A stretch of 28,167 bases of DNA. It comes from an uncultured Eubacteriales bacterium. GTDB lineage: Bacteria; Bacillota; Clostridia; Oscillospirales; Acutalibacteraceae. Shown here in pieces: positions 1 through 6,749 of this stretch. How positions within the stretch are numbered: the first letter of the stretch is position 1; the number at the start of each line of letters is the position of its first letter. Position numbers and translations under genes: made by a program. The stretch lies in contig ONFW01000001.1 of NCBI GenBank assembly GCA_900317215.1, positions 1-28,167 of the forward strand. Direction: 5' to 3'. A model generated the notes under the pieces. The model made no database searches and was not told the DNA's origin. It saw only the letters and a list, made by a program, of their open reading frames with translations.

Positions 1-573
1 GTCAATGCCTCCCTTTGCCGCTATGGCAGTGAGATCTCTGCCAAACTTGTCAAGCATTTTGGTGCTGCCGCCCTCTGAGCCTCTTGATGAGCTCTCTCCG
101 CTGCCCTGCTGTTCAAAGCTCTGCTCGCTTCCTCCCTCTCCGAATACCTGCCTGAGCTCATCGGCAACATCGCTGAGACGCACCTTCATCATACCGAGGA
201 ACTTGATAGCAAAGCTGTCGGGGTCTGCCGCAAGCGACATGAGAAGATGCTCAGTGCCTACATAACTGTGACCCATCCTTGATGCCTGCATTATCGAGTT
301 TTGCAAAGTCCTCTTTGTACGCGGAGTGAAGTCCTCAGGTGTGAGCCTTGTGGCATCTCCCGTGCCTATGTTTTCTTCTATGAGCCTTGCAAGCTCATCT
401 GCAGAAGCACCGCATTTATCAAGTATCGTAAATGCCGCTCCCTCGCCGCTCAGAAGAAGTCCGAGCAGTATATGCTCACTGCCGACATAGGTATGTCCCA
501 TTCGCTGTGCGCTATCTATTGCAAGATTTATCGCTTTGTTTGCTTTTTCCGTAAAGCCGTTGAATTTATACAT
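1..573 (-). CDS. clpC: ATP-dependent Clp protease ATP-binding subunit ClpC, N-terminal part
   Basis: The first 191 codons of ClpC, the AAA+ unfoldase that feeds ClpP; the rest lies beyond base 1. The start is ATG at 571-573, with GGGAGG six bases upstream. The product opens MYKFNGFTEKANKAINLA and carries the two repeats of the Clp N domain, seen as RMGHTYVGSEHILLGLL (about residues 24-40) and RMGHSYVGTEHLLMSLA (about 99-115). A Ser/Gly/Glu-rich linker follows (about 150-168), then LDKFGRDLTAIAAKGGID, the usual entry to the first ATPase domain. In the family this N domain binds adaptor McsB and phospho-arginine substrates. It is last in the ctsR-mcsA-mcsB-clpC operon, 82 bases after mcsB, so it should be under CtsR control. 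The reading frame stays open to the edge. Identity is secure. Confidence 0.97.
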   Translation of the reverse strand, partial: MYKFNGFTEKANKAINLAIDSAQRMGHTYVGSEHILLGLLLSGEGAAFTILDKCGASADELARLIEENIGTGDATRLTPEDFTPRTKRTLQNSIMQASRMGHSYVGTEHLLMSLAADPDSFAIKFLGMMKVRLSDVADELRQVFGEGGSEQSFEQQGSGESSSRGSEGGSTKMLDKFGRDLTAIAAKGGID

Positions 574-655
574 ACTCTTACCTCCCATAGTTCATTCTTT
601 ATTCTTTTTAATTCCTTACATATATTTCCACCCTGCACGGCAAACAGCCTTCCGG

Positions 656-1723
656 TCACTTCTTATCGCTGTCCTCAAGCCTGCGGCAGGCCGGTATCTT
701 CTTGCTGCTGAGCGCAGTCTTTACAAGTTCAGCCCTGATATGATCCCTTTCTGCCGGGGTAAGCTTCTTTCCGATATTCTTCATCAGAGTTGCAGGCTGT
801 ATCTCTATGAGCAGCCTGTTCAGCGTTTCAAAGTCTATCTCGAAATGTCCAAGCTCAACGCCGAAACGGACATTTGAGAGAAGCTTCATACACTCATTGT
901 TGCTTACGAGCTTTGCATACATCAGTATCCCGTAGGAACGGTAGATATCATCGAGAACATTGATGTTATCCGCAAGCTTTTCTCTGGCGTTTCTCTCCTG
1001 AGTGACAAGCTGGAAGGCTATATCGGTGAGATTCTTGATAGCCTCCTTCTCTGTTATACCGAGAGTCACCTGATTGGAAAGCTGATAGATAGCTCCTGTA
1101 GGGTCAGTTCCTTCGCCGTAAAGCCCTCTTATAACGATGCCCAGCTTTGAAAGCGATGATGATATCTTATTCATGGCTCCGCTCTCGTATAAAGCGGGAA
1201 GATGCAGCATGAGCGACGCCCTCATTCCTGTGCCTATGTTGGTAGGACACTGCGTGAGATAACCAAGCTTTTCGTTGAAGGCAAAATTCAGACTTTCGTC
1301 AAGCAGGGTATCTATCTTATCTGCAAGCTCATAAGCCTCATCGAGCTTCATGCCGGAGCTTATGACCTGTATCCTTACATGATCCTCCTCGTTTATCATT
1401 ATGCTCACAGACTCATCATCAAGAAGGAGAAGTCCTCTGCCCTGTCTTTCCGAAATAAACTCAGGGCTTACGAGGTGTCTCTCAACAAGCGATACTGCCT
1501 CCTCCTGCGTAAGCTCGGACATCTGTATATAGCGGAAGCGGTCTGATATTGCCGAATGACCCTCAAGCACAGCCTCCTTTACAATTGAAGCCACCTTCCG
1601 TTTCTTTTCATCGCTCAGTCTGCACGGAAACGGATATTCCCTCAGATTTCTCGCAAACCTTATTCTTGTACTTATAACTACATCGCTGACATTTTTTAAG
1701 TCGGTGTATTTCTTCTCTGACAT
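656..1723 (-). CDS. mcsB: Protein arginine kinase McsB
   Basis: Phosphorylates arginine residues on damaged proteins and on CtsR, marking them for ClpC-ClpP. The 355-residue product is built like a phosphagen kinase: STRIRFARNL (about 18-27), the nucleotide/substrate segment NEEDHVRIQ (111-119), and the TQCPTNIGTGMRAS stretch with Cys159. RDHIRA at 326-331 fits the RDxxRA phospho-arginine docking motif described for McsB. An ATG at 1741 overlaps the mcsA stop (ATGA). I prefer the ATG at 1723 because AGGGAG lies eight bases before it and the protein then begins MSEKKYTDLK. Choosing 1741 would add six residues. It needs McsA for full activity, and mcsA is the gene directly upstream. Length and motifs are normal for the family. 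Confidence 0.96.
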   Translation of the reverse strand: MSEKKYTDLKNVSDVVISTRIRFARNLREYPFPCRLSDEKKRKVASIVKEAVLEGHSAISDRFRYIQMSELTQEEAVSLVERHLVSPEFISERQGRGLLLLDDESVSIMINEEDHVRIQVISSGMKLDEAYELADKIDTLLDESLNFAFNEKLGYLTQCPTNIGTGMRASLMLHLPALYESGAMNKISSSLSKLGIVIRGLYGEGTDPTGAIYQLSNQVTLGITEKEAIKNLTDIAFQLVTQERNAREKLADNINVLDDIYRSYGILMYAKLVSNNECMKLLSNVRFGVELGHFEIDFETLNRLLIEIQPATLMKNIGKKLTPAERDHIRAELVKTALSSKKIPACRRLEDSDKK

Positions 1724-1737
1724 AAGGCTCACTCCCT

Positions 1738-2247
1738 TCATCCGTTAGCGGAATTTTCCGCATTGTTTTTTTCAAGCTCTCTGATCCTGTCTCTGAGCTC
1801 GGCTGCCTTTTCAAACTCCTGAGCCTTTATTGCCTGCTCAAGCTCTGTACGGCATCTTGCTATCTCGTTTCTGAGCTTGACTCCTGCTCCTGCTGAATGA
1901 GCAAGCTTTCCCGTATGAGACGTTCTCCCGTGTATTCTTCTTACAGAAGGCAGAAGCTCGTCATAAAAGGTATCGTAGCATTCGGCACAGCCAACCTTGC
2001 CGCTCTTGGCAATATCCTCAAAGCTGCTTCCGCAAAGCTGACACCGCTTGAGCGCTCTCGGCGAGGGTATTCCCTCCATAAAGCTCCCGAAGAGCTTGTC
2101 AAGGTCGAAGCCTGCATCGTCAAGGAAGGAAGCATAGCCGTATTTTTTAGCGCAGTCGCTGCAAAGCATATACTCCTTCAGTTCTCCGTTGTGTATAGTC
2201 TTGATGTGTGTGGTTGCCTCTTTCTTTTCGCATGACTGACATAACAT
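1738..2247 (-). CDS. mcsA: McsA, zinc-finger activator of McsB
   Basis: A 169-residue partner of the arginine kinase. Cysteine pairs stand at 3/6 and 29/32, and a second set at 69/72 and 87/90, giving two four-cysteine zinc sites as in McsA. The C-terminus (about 129-160, ELEQAIKAQEFEKAAELRDR) is a UVR motif of the UvrB/UvrC type, predicted to be coiled. In studied Bacillota, McsA stimulates McsB and relieves CtsR repression under stress. The ATG at 2247 has GGAGG nine bases upstream. It follows ctsR by 39 bases and reaches mcsB, so the genes are surely co-transcribed. Nothing is unusual about it. Confidence 0.95.
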   Translation of the reverse strand: MLCQSCEKKEATTHIKTIHNGELKEYMLCSDCAKKYGYASFLDDAGFDLDKLFGSFMEGIPSPRALKRCQLCGSSFEDIAKSGKVGCAECYDTFYDELLPSVRRIHGRTSHTGKLAHSAGAGVKLRNEIARCRTELEQAIKAQEFEKAAELRDRIRELEKNNAENSANG

Positions 2248-2286
2248 AATTATTCCTCCATTCTCTTTATGCGGTATTTCCTTTAT

Positions 2287-2748
2287 TCAGGTCTGCAGCA
2301 ATACAAGGGTAGCAAGCATATTCTTCATTACCGAGGCTCTGAGCTGATCTCTGATTTCCTGAGGCACGTCCTTATATGCCTTGTCTGACAGAGCGGACGT
2401 TATAAGCATCTTTTCATAGCTGTCTATCATTCCCTGTTCAGCCATATTATCGAGTATGGTAGCCGCCGAAGTAAATGATATCCTGCCTCCTATCGAATTA
2501 ACGATATGCATTATCGCTATCCTTCTGTCCGTGGTAATGCGGGTTATCCTTATATAGCCTCCGCCTCCCCGCCTGCTCTCTACAATATACCCCTGCTCGG
2601 GCGTAAATCTTGACGAAATCACATAGTTGATCTGGCTTGGCACGCAGCCGAGTGTTCCTGCAAGCTCATTTCTCTGGATCTCAGCATTTCCGTTGCTTTC
2701 ATCGAGCATATCCAATATATATCTTGCTACTATATCGCTCATTTTCAT
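2287..2748 (-). CDS. ctsR: CtsR, repressor of class III heat-shock genes
   Basis: A winged-helix repressor that binds tandem GGTCAAA-type sites in front of clp genes and is removed when McsB is active or heat melts it off DNA. The product reads MKMSDIVARYILDMLDE, followed by the DNA-binding part RNELAGTLGCVPSQINYVIS and the glycine-rich wing ESRRGGGGYIRITRI, the stretch whose glycines act as thermosensor in Bacillus CtsR. About 153 residues, normal for the family. AAGGAGG sits eight bases before the ATG at 2748. A GTG at 2757 would add three residues but would overlap the ribosome site. It is first gene of its operon and should repress itself through the sites at 2841-2911. Confidence 0.96.
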   Translation of the reverse strand: MKMSDIVARYILDMLDESNGNAEIQRNELAGTLGCVPSQINYVISSRFTPEQGYIVESRRGGGGYIRITRITTDRRIAIMHIVNSIGGRISFTSAATILDNMAEQGMIDSYEKMLITSALSDKAYKDVPQEIRDQLRASVMKNMLATLVLLQT

Positions 2749-2840
2749 CTCTGTCACCTCCTTGTCCGTTTGACCTCCGGTATTCCCCGTCCTCTTTCCG
2801 AGACGCCTGCAGAGCTTTCAGGATCCCCGGGTCTCATCTC

Positions 2841-2911
2841 TGACTTTTCCTGACCTTGTAAGTCAATTATATCCGAATAGTCAGAAAAGGTCAAAGTCAG
2901 AATAAGTCAAT
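2841..2911. promoter_or_regulatory. Cluster of CtsR operator repeats
   Basis: GTCA cores occur on the plus strand at 2880, 2890, 2896 and 2906. The first pair and the last pair are each 10 bases apart, which is the spacing in the CtsR consensus RGTCAAANANRGTCAAA. A further pair in the opposite orientation (TGAC at 2841 and 2851, again 10 apart) lies just downstream of the predicted transcription start. Three operators therefore bracket the promoter. Assignment to CtsR follows from the known consensus and from ctsR being the first gene. Confidence 0.88.
2866..2894 (-). promoter_or_regulatory. Sigma-A promoter of the ctsR operon
   Basis: Read on the minus strand, TTGACC (2894-2889) is followed after exactly 17 bases by a perfect TATAAT (2871-2866). 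Transcription would start near 2859, about 110 bases before ctsR. The -35 box is itself part of a GGTCAAA operator half-site, so repressor binding and polymerase binding exclude each other. Confidence 0.9.
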
Positions 2912-3225
2912 TTTCTGCTGAAATCTATTACGTACCATGTATTATTCTTTGATATTCTCATTATTTCTAACAATTTCTTTGTATTTTGCCTTTTCAGTTT
3001 TCAATCGTCTCAGCTCCTTCCCGAAGCTGAACATTGTATAAGTCTGACCTTCAGGATCATTCTCTGACTATTATCTTGTTGTTGCCTTAAACTGAGCATC
3101 CGCTATTCCAAGGTGCAAGCACATTATATGTATTGGAAGGCGGTTATCAAACGGGATCCTTTGCAGTCTTTAAGACAACGGCACAGACGGCTCAGCAACG
3201 ATGTTATCTTTTGTATGCGGCTGCC
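2912..3225. other. Spacer with no recognised gene
   Basis: About 310 bases between the ctsR operators and the tRNA promoter. It is AT-rich near 2930-3000. Reading frames are short and none has a ribosome site with a protein-like product. I see no strong hairpin or repeat in it. Confidence 0.6.
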
Positions 3226-3254
3226 TTGACAAAGAAAAAATAATAGTATATAAT
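3226..3254 (+). promoter_or_regulatory. Consensus promoter for tRNA-Leu
   Basis: TTGACA (3226-3231), 17 bases, TATAAT (3249-3254): a perfect sigma-A promoter. Initiation near 3261 would give a leader of about 115 bases before the tRNA, to be removed by RNase P. Strong consensus promoters are usual for tRNA genes. Confidence 0.92.
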
Positions 3255-3376
3255 TGTCATGCAGTCAAGAAAACTCGGGCATATCGGAGTTAGCTGACGT
3301 AACCGTCTCATGATCCCCTGTGCCGTTCCTCTCGCTGCAAGCAGCCGATCTGTATTAAATCGGAAGAATACACCTT

Positions 3377-3460
3377 GCCGGTGTGATGGAACTGGCAGAC
3401 GTGCGAGACTCAAAATCTCGTGTCCGCAAGGACGTGCGGGTTCGACCCCCGCCACCGGCA
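3377..3460 (+). tRNA. tRNA-Leu (anticodon CAA)
   Basis: The acceptor strands GCCGGTG (3377-3383) and CACCGGC (3453-3459) pair fully, with discriminator A at 3460. The anticodon stem CGAGA/TCTCG encloses loop CTCAAAA, giving anticodon CAA, which reads UUG leucine codons. A long variable arm (TGTCC GCAA GGACG) marks a class II tRNA such as Leu. The T arm is GCGGG TTCGACC CCCGC. No CCA is encoded: the next bases are CTT, so CCA must be added by nucleotidyltransferase. Confidence 0.97.
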
Positions 3461-3466
3461 CTTTCA

Positions 3467-3506
3467 AAGAGGTCTCTTTTGTCTAACAAGGCAAAAGAGA
3501 CCTCTT
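3467..3506 (+). terminator. Perfect 15-bp hairpin after tRNA-Leu
   Basis: AAGAGGTCTCTTTTG (3467-3481) pairs without mismatch with 3492-3506 around a 10-base loop, starting seven bases after the tRNA. It probably stops or trims the tRNA transcript. The sequence after it (CCTGCATTCC) lacks the usual T tract, so classic intrinsic termination is not certain. Confidence 0.55.
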
Positions 3507-3724
3507 CCTGCATTCCGGTCAAAAACGGGCAGATCACAGGGAGATCAGTCTTCGGAGCGAGTGATATGCATCGGGGTACAGTTTTTGCTTTCAAAGGCAA
3601 AGCTGCCCGAAAACGCTGCTGTAGAGTTTACATTTCTTTGCTCTGCTAAGAACGAGCAAAAGAACATAAGGCAGCGGAAACAGTAATAGTAAAGCGTTTG
3701 AAACAGAAAATTAGGGCGTTATTC

Positions 3725-3753
3725 TTGACAGTGATGTGCAAATATGATAGAAT
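3725..3753 (+). promoter_or_regulatory. Promoter of the acidic membrane protein gene
   Basis: TTGACA (3725-3730), 17 bases, TAGAAT (3748-3753). It lies 45 bases before the ATG at 3798, which also has the ribosome site AAAGGGAG at 3781-3788. Confidence 0.85.
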
Positions 3754-3797
3754 TAGTTATATTATTAATTGAATTCTATTGAAAGGGAGAATATATT

Positions 3798-4316
3798 ATG
3801 TCAAAAAAGAAAAATTTTGCAGAAGATACCGCCCCCGAGACCCTCGAAGAGATCACCTCCGAGGAAGCTCCCGCCGAGGATGCTGTTGTTGAAACCGTTG
3901 AAGCTGCAGCCGAAAAGCCTGCTGAGGAGACTGCTGCAGAGCCCGCTGAAGATATTGCAGACGATGCTGCAGAATGCGCCGATGAGCCTGCTGCAGGTGA
4001 GGAATCAGTTGAGACCGAGGAGGACAAGAACCTTTTTGCTCTCGTTGCTAAAATAGTTGAAAAGCTCAAGGCTAAGTTTTCTGAGGGAAAGAGCTGCTGC
4101 AAGTGCGAGGCAGACGATGAGAACGGAGACAATGATGACGCTATTTCTATGGAGAGCGACGATATAATTCTTGACGATGACATTATTGCCGAGCTCAGAG
4201 AGCAGGAGAGAAAAGAACAGTTCAAAAAGAAGGTTCTTATCGCCTGCGCAGGAATAGCATCAGCTATATTCATCATATCACTCATTGTAAAGGCATGCAA
4301 AAAGGACAAAAAATAA
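3798..4316 (+). CDS. Acidic tail-anchored membrane protein, function unknown
   Basis: I do not recognise a family. The 172-residue product has a long Glu/Ala/Pro/Asp-rich, probably disordered segment (about 8-76), a short amphipathic stretch NLFALVAKIVEKLKAKF (78-94), a CCKC cluster at 100-103, a second acidic run (105-131) and a charged helix (132-145). One membrane segment, VLIACAGIASAIFIISLIV (146-164), and a lysine-rich end close it. There is no signal peptide, so the acidic part should face the cytoplasm, with the C-terminal helix as anchor. It has its own promoter and terminator and stands alone. The cysteines could bind metal, but that is speculation. Low-complexity sequence will make homology searches unreliable. 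Confidence 0.85.
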   Translation: MSKKKNFAEDTAPETLEEITSEEAPAEDAVVETVEAAAEKPAEETAAEPAEDIADDAAECADEPAAGEESVETEEDKNLFALVAKIVEKLKAKFSEGKSCCKCEADDENGDNDDAISMESDDIILDDDIIAELREQERKEQFKKKVLIACAGIASAIFIISLIVKACKKDKK

Positions 4317-4327
4317 TTCATAGCATT

Positions 4328-4368
4328 AAAAAGCCGAAGCCCTGTGAATTGCAGGACTTCGGCTTTTT
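4328..4368 (+). terminator. Intrinsic terminator after the acidic protein gene
   Basis: AAAAAGCCGAAG (4328-4339) pairs with CTTCGGCTTTTT (4357-4368), with a further short CCTG/CAGG stem inside. It begins 12 bases after the stop codon and ends in a T run. Confidence 0.93.
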
Positions 4369-4423
4369 CAAGGTATTTTGCAATATTCGTGATTTGTTCT
4401 GTCGATTAAAGACAACACCGTGC

Positions 4424-4466
4424 AAAGACCTGCGGCAGCTCATAATCAGCGCTGCTGCAGGTCTTT
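4424..4466. terminator. Strong hairpin between convergent genes
   Basis: AAAGACCTGC (4424-4433) pairs with GCAGGTCTTT (4457-4466). The stem continues inward through GGCAGC/GCTGCT with one G-T pair, making a 16-bp stem around an 11-base loop. On the plus strand it runs into TTTTTTTA. On the minus strand, directly after the queT stop, only three T follow. It probably serves queT and backs up the plus-strand terminator. Confidence 0.8.
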
Positions 4467-4468
4467 TT

Positions 4469-5011
4469 TTATTTGATATCTTTTTTTGAGGCACGCCTGT
4501 CTATCGCATAAAAAAGCGGAAGTCCCAGAACAAAAAGCACCGCAAGTTCTCCCAGAGCCACAAGACCGCCCTGTATCAGAAAATCGACAGGATCAAAGCT
4601 GAAGCTGTTGACAAAAAAGAAGTCTATCTCAAAGCCTACAAAAATAGCGTTCATTAGCGCAGGCATCAATAATGCCGGTATAGGCAGCCTGAACAGCTTT
4701 ACATTCCTCAGCGCCCTCATCAGAAGAGCCGCAAAAAAGCTTGCAAGCGACCCGAATATCATATCGAACGGTCCGAGGGCAGCAACAGAGCTGATATTTG
4801 CAATGACACAGCCTAAGGTAAGACCCGGCACAGCCGCAGGCGTGAACATAGCAAGCACCGTCATCGCCTCTGACAGCCTGAACTGCACCGCCATTGACGC
4901 CGACCCGGGCAGAAGAACATTCTGCATTATCGTGAGAATCGCATAAAGTGCCGCTATTACCGCAGCCTGAGCCATGTATTTTGCAGGCATGTTTTTATTT
5001 TTCTTAATCAT
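4469..5011 (-). CDS. queT: QueT-type queuosine-precursor transporter (ECF S component)
   Basis: A 180-residue polytopic membrane protein. After a basic start it reads AAVIAALYAILTIMQN, then QFRLSEAMTVLAMFTPAAVP and GLTLGCVIANISS, stretches typical of the QueT (DUF988) family. That family acts as substrate-binding subunit of an energy-coupling-factor importer for queuosine precursors. About five membrane helices are visible. The ATPase and EcfT subunits would be shared and encoded elsewhere. Its ATG overlaps the last eight bases of the asnB-like gene, so the two are translationally coupled. No preQ1 riboswitch was found in the operon leader, although queT genes often have one. Substrate is inferred from family only. 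Confidence 0.85.
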   Translation of the reverse strand: MIKKNKNMPAKYMAQAAVIAALYAILTIMQNVLLPGSASMAVQFRLSEAMTVLAMFTPAAVPGLTLGCVIANISSVAALGPFDMIFGSLASFFAALLMRALRNVKLFRLPIPALLMPALMNAIFVGFEIDFFFVNSFSFDPVDFLIQGGLVALGELAVLFVLGLPLFYAIDRRASKKDIK

Positions 5012-6548
5012 CGAACTTCATCTCATACCAAAGCAGGAAGGCATATATCGCATAGATACGTCCCCATACTGTTTCATCGCCCTCAAGAAAGCCCTTCCAC
5101 AGAGCCTTCATCTCGTCCTGATCGAAGAATTTCTGCGAGGCTTTGCCGAAAAGCTTTTCAGCGACAGGCTTATTGTATTTTTCATCTGCCAGCCATTTGC
5201 GTATCGGCACGGGGAAGCCCACCTTTTTGCGGAAGGCAACCTCATCGGGAAGTATGCTGCTCGCAGCAAGTCTGAAAACATACTTGTTCTGATCATTCAT
5301 GAATTTATATCCGGCAGGTATCCTTCTTGCCACATTGAAAAGACGAATATCACTGAACGGCGTGTGAAGCTCAACTCCGCAGGCAGTGCTGGTGCGGTCG
5401 GTATTGAGATAGATATCTCCCTCGAGCCACAGCGAAATATCCACCGTGAGTTTTTTTGCAAGCTCGTCCCTGTCCTGCACCTCTTTCCAATAAGGTTCTA
5501 CTGGCTCAGCAGCTCTCAGGCTGAGATCCGGCTCAAGCATGATAGCTCTGACATACTCCTCCGACATGATATGTGAACAGGTAAGATATGTCCACGAGGG
5601 GTCAAGCTGTCTCTTATGTGCATTGTAGCCCCCGAAAAACTCATCAATACCCTCTCCCGAATACACCACCCTTGTCTTTTTGCTGACAGAGGCGCAGCCG
5701 AGAGAGAACGCAACAGCGGAGGCGTCTCCGAGCGGCTGACCCATTTTATCCATAACCTCGGGGATACGCTCAAAGTATTCCTCAGGGCTTATCATTTTCA
5801 CCGAAAAGCCCTTTCCGAGTATCTCAGCCGTACGGCGGGCAAGCTCGGATTCATCAAAGCCTGCTTCAACATAGCCCACAGTATTTGCGCAGGCTGCATC
5901 GCTTGCTGCAAGAAGATAGGAAGAATCCACTCCTCCCGAAAGGAATGACTCCTTGTAAGGGACCTGTGAATCCTCTTTTTCTTCTGTAAGGATCTCGTTG
6001 ATAATATTTTGTATTTCCTCAGCCCATTCCTCTGCGGTTTTTGAATTATCCGGCTCAAAAACAGGCGCCCAATAACGAACGACCTTCACAGAGCTTCCGT
6101 CCCATTCCGCATAATGGCCGGGCATAAGCTTGCTGATCCCCTCATAGAAGGTCTCGCTGCCAATGGGAAACCCGTAAAAAAGATACTGCTGGAGCATACG
6201 TCTGTTGAGGCGCTTACAATAGCGGCTGTCCGAAGCAAGCTCGTTGATATCGCCCGAGCAGAGAAATTCACCGTCTGCAACGGTATAAAACATCTGCTTC
6301 TGCCCTACCTGATCCCTTATGCAGTAGGTCTTGTTCTCCCCCTCATCACGAAGAGCGAAAGCAAACATTCCGCAAAGCTTATTCATCATGTCAAGCTTCC
6401 ATTTTTTGTAGGCGGCTATCAGCAGCGCTCTTTCTCTGTCCTCTCTTGTCATATCAAGGGGCAGACCGAGCTGATGACAGAGGCTTTTCCAATTTCGGAT
6501 ATATCCGCTGAAATAAGAGATTTTTACATTTTCTTCATTATTTGACAT
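5004..6548 (-). CDS. Asparagine synthetase-like protein with truncated glutaminase domain
   Basis: Related to asparagine synthetase B. The C-terminal ATP-pyrophosphatase half looks intact: PP-loop SGGVDSS at 204-210, DESELARRTAEILG (232-245), and YSGEGIDEFFGGY (296-308). The N-terminal glutaminase half is short. GMFAFALRDE begins at residue 60, whereas in E. coli AsnB the equivalent Gly is residue 120. The missing 60 residues contain the catalytic Cys2 and the RHRGPD and HERL motifs. The start is real: AGAGGG lies nine bases before the ATG, and a promoter stands 35 bases further up. It cannot use glutamine in the normal way, so it may use ammonia or make another amide or adenylate. It overlaps queT. 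AsnB class is sure; substrate unknown. Confidence 0.88.
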   Translation of the reverse strand: MSNNEENVKISYFSGYIRNWKSLCHQLGLPLDMTREDRERALLIAAYKKWKLDMMNKLCGMFAFALRDEGENKTYCIRDQVGQKQMFYTVADGEFLCSGDINELASDSRYCKRLNRRMLQQYLFYGFPIGSETFYEGISKLMPGHYAEWDGSSVKVVRYWAPVFEPDNSKTAEEWAEEIQNIINEILTEEKEDSQVPYKESFLSGGVDSSYLLAASDAACANTVGYVEAGFDESELARRTAEILGKGFSVKMISPEEYFERIPEVMDKMGQPLGDASAVAFSLGCASVSKKTRVVYSGEGIDEFFGGYNAHKRQLDPSWTYLTCSHIMSEEYVRAIMLEPDLSLRAAEPVEPYWKEVQDRDELAKKLTVDISLWLEGDIYLNTDRTSTACGVELHTPFSDIRLFNVARRIPAGYKFMNDQNKYVFRLAASSILPDEVAFRKKVGFPVPIRKWLADEKYNKPVAEKLFGKASQKFFDQDEMKALWKGFLEGDETVWGRIYAIYAFLLWYEMKFDD

Positions 6549-6579
6549 TCTGATACCCTCTTTGTCGATTTTTGTAAAA

Positions 6580-6608
6580 ATTATATCATCTTAACGCTCA
6601 TCGGTCAA
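6580..6608 (-). promoter_or_regulatory. Promoter of the asnB-like/queT operon
   Basis: On the minus strand TTGACC (6608-6603), 17 bases, TATAAT (6585-6580). Initiation near 6573 gives a leader of only about 25 bases, too short for a riboswitch. Confidence 0.88.
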
Positions 6609-6632
6609 TACCAACCTTTCCTGTGGCTAACG

Positions 6633-6671
6633 GCGGGGAGCCCCTTTTCCGGCGAAAAAGGCTCCCCCCGC
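6633..6671. repeat. GC-rich inverted repeat between divergent promoters
   Basis: GGGGAGCC (6635-6642) pairs with GGCTCCCC (6660-6667), with an outer GC/GC pair and inner T/A pairs. It lies upstream of both the asnB-like promoter and the metF promoter, so neither transcript should contain it. No T tract follows on either strand. Role unknown. Confidence 0.7.
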
Positions 6672-6694
6672 AGGATAAAATCCGGAAGATTTAC

Positions 6695-6723
6695 TTGTAA
6701 AAAAGCGTAGCATAGTATATAAT
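6695..6723 (+). promoter_or_regulatory. Promoter of metF
   Basis: TTGTAA (6695-6700), 17 bases, TATAAT (6718-6723). It lies just upstream of the ribosome site AGGAAGG at 6744-6750, leaving a leader of roughly 15-20 bases. Confidence 0.8.
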
Positions 6724-6749
6724 GGGATCAATAATTATCTTTCAGGAAG

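Noticed and set aside
3040..3243. Frame reading GGYQTGSFAVFK before the tRNA promoter, as a gene remnant
   Set aside because: No start codon with ribosome site, short, and it ends inside the promoter; similarity to any family could not be named.
3204..3686. Open frames crossing tRNA-Leu on both strands
   Set aside because: They cover the tRNA and its hairpin, lack ribosome sites and give products without protein character.
3776..4321. Long Ser/Ala-rich frame antisense to the acidic protein gene
   Set aside because: It is the mirror of Glu/Ala-rich codons; the plus strand has promoter, ribosome site and terminator.
5004..6548. Lasso-peptide cyclase (AsnB homologue)
   Set aside because: No precursor peptide, leader-binding protein or transglutaminase-like protease gene lies nearby, and the neighbour is a QueT transporter.
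6549..6608. preQ1 riboswitch before the queT operon
   Set aside because: The promoter leaves a leader of only about 25 bases, and no preQ1-type hairpin with A-rich tail is present.
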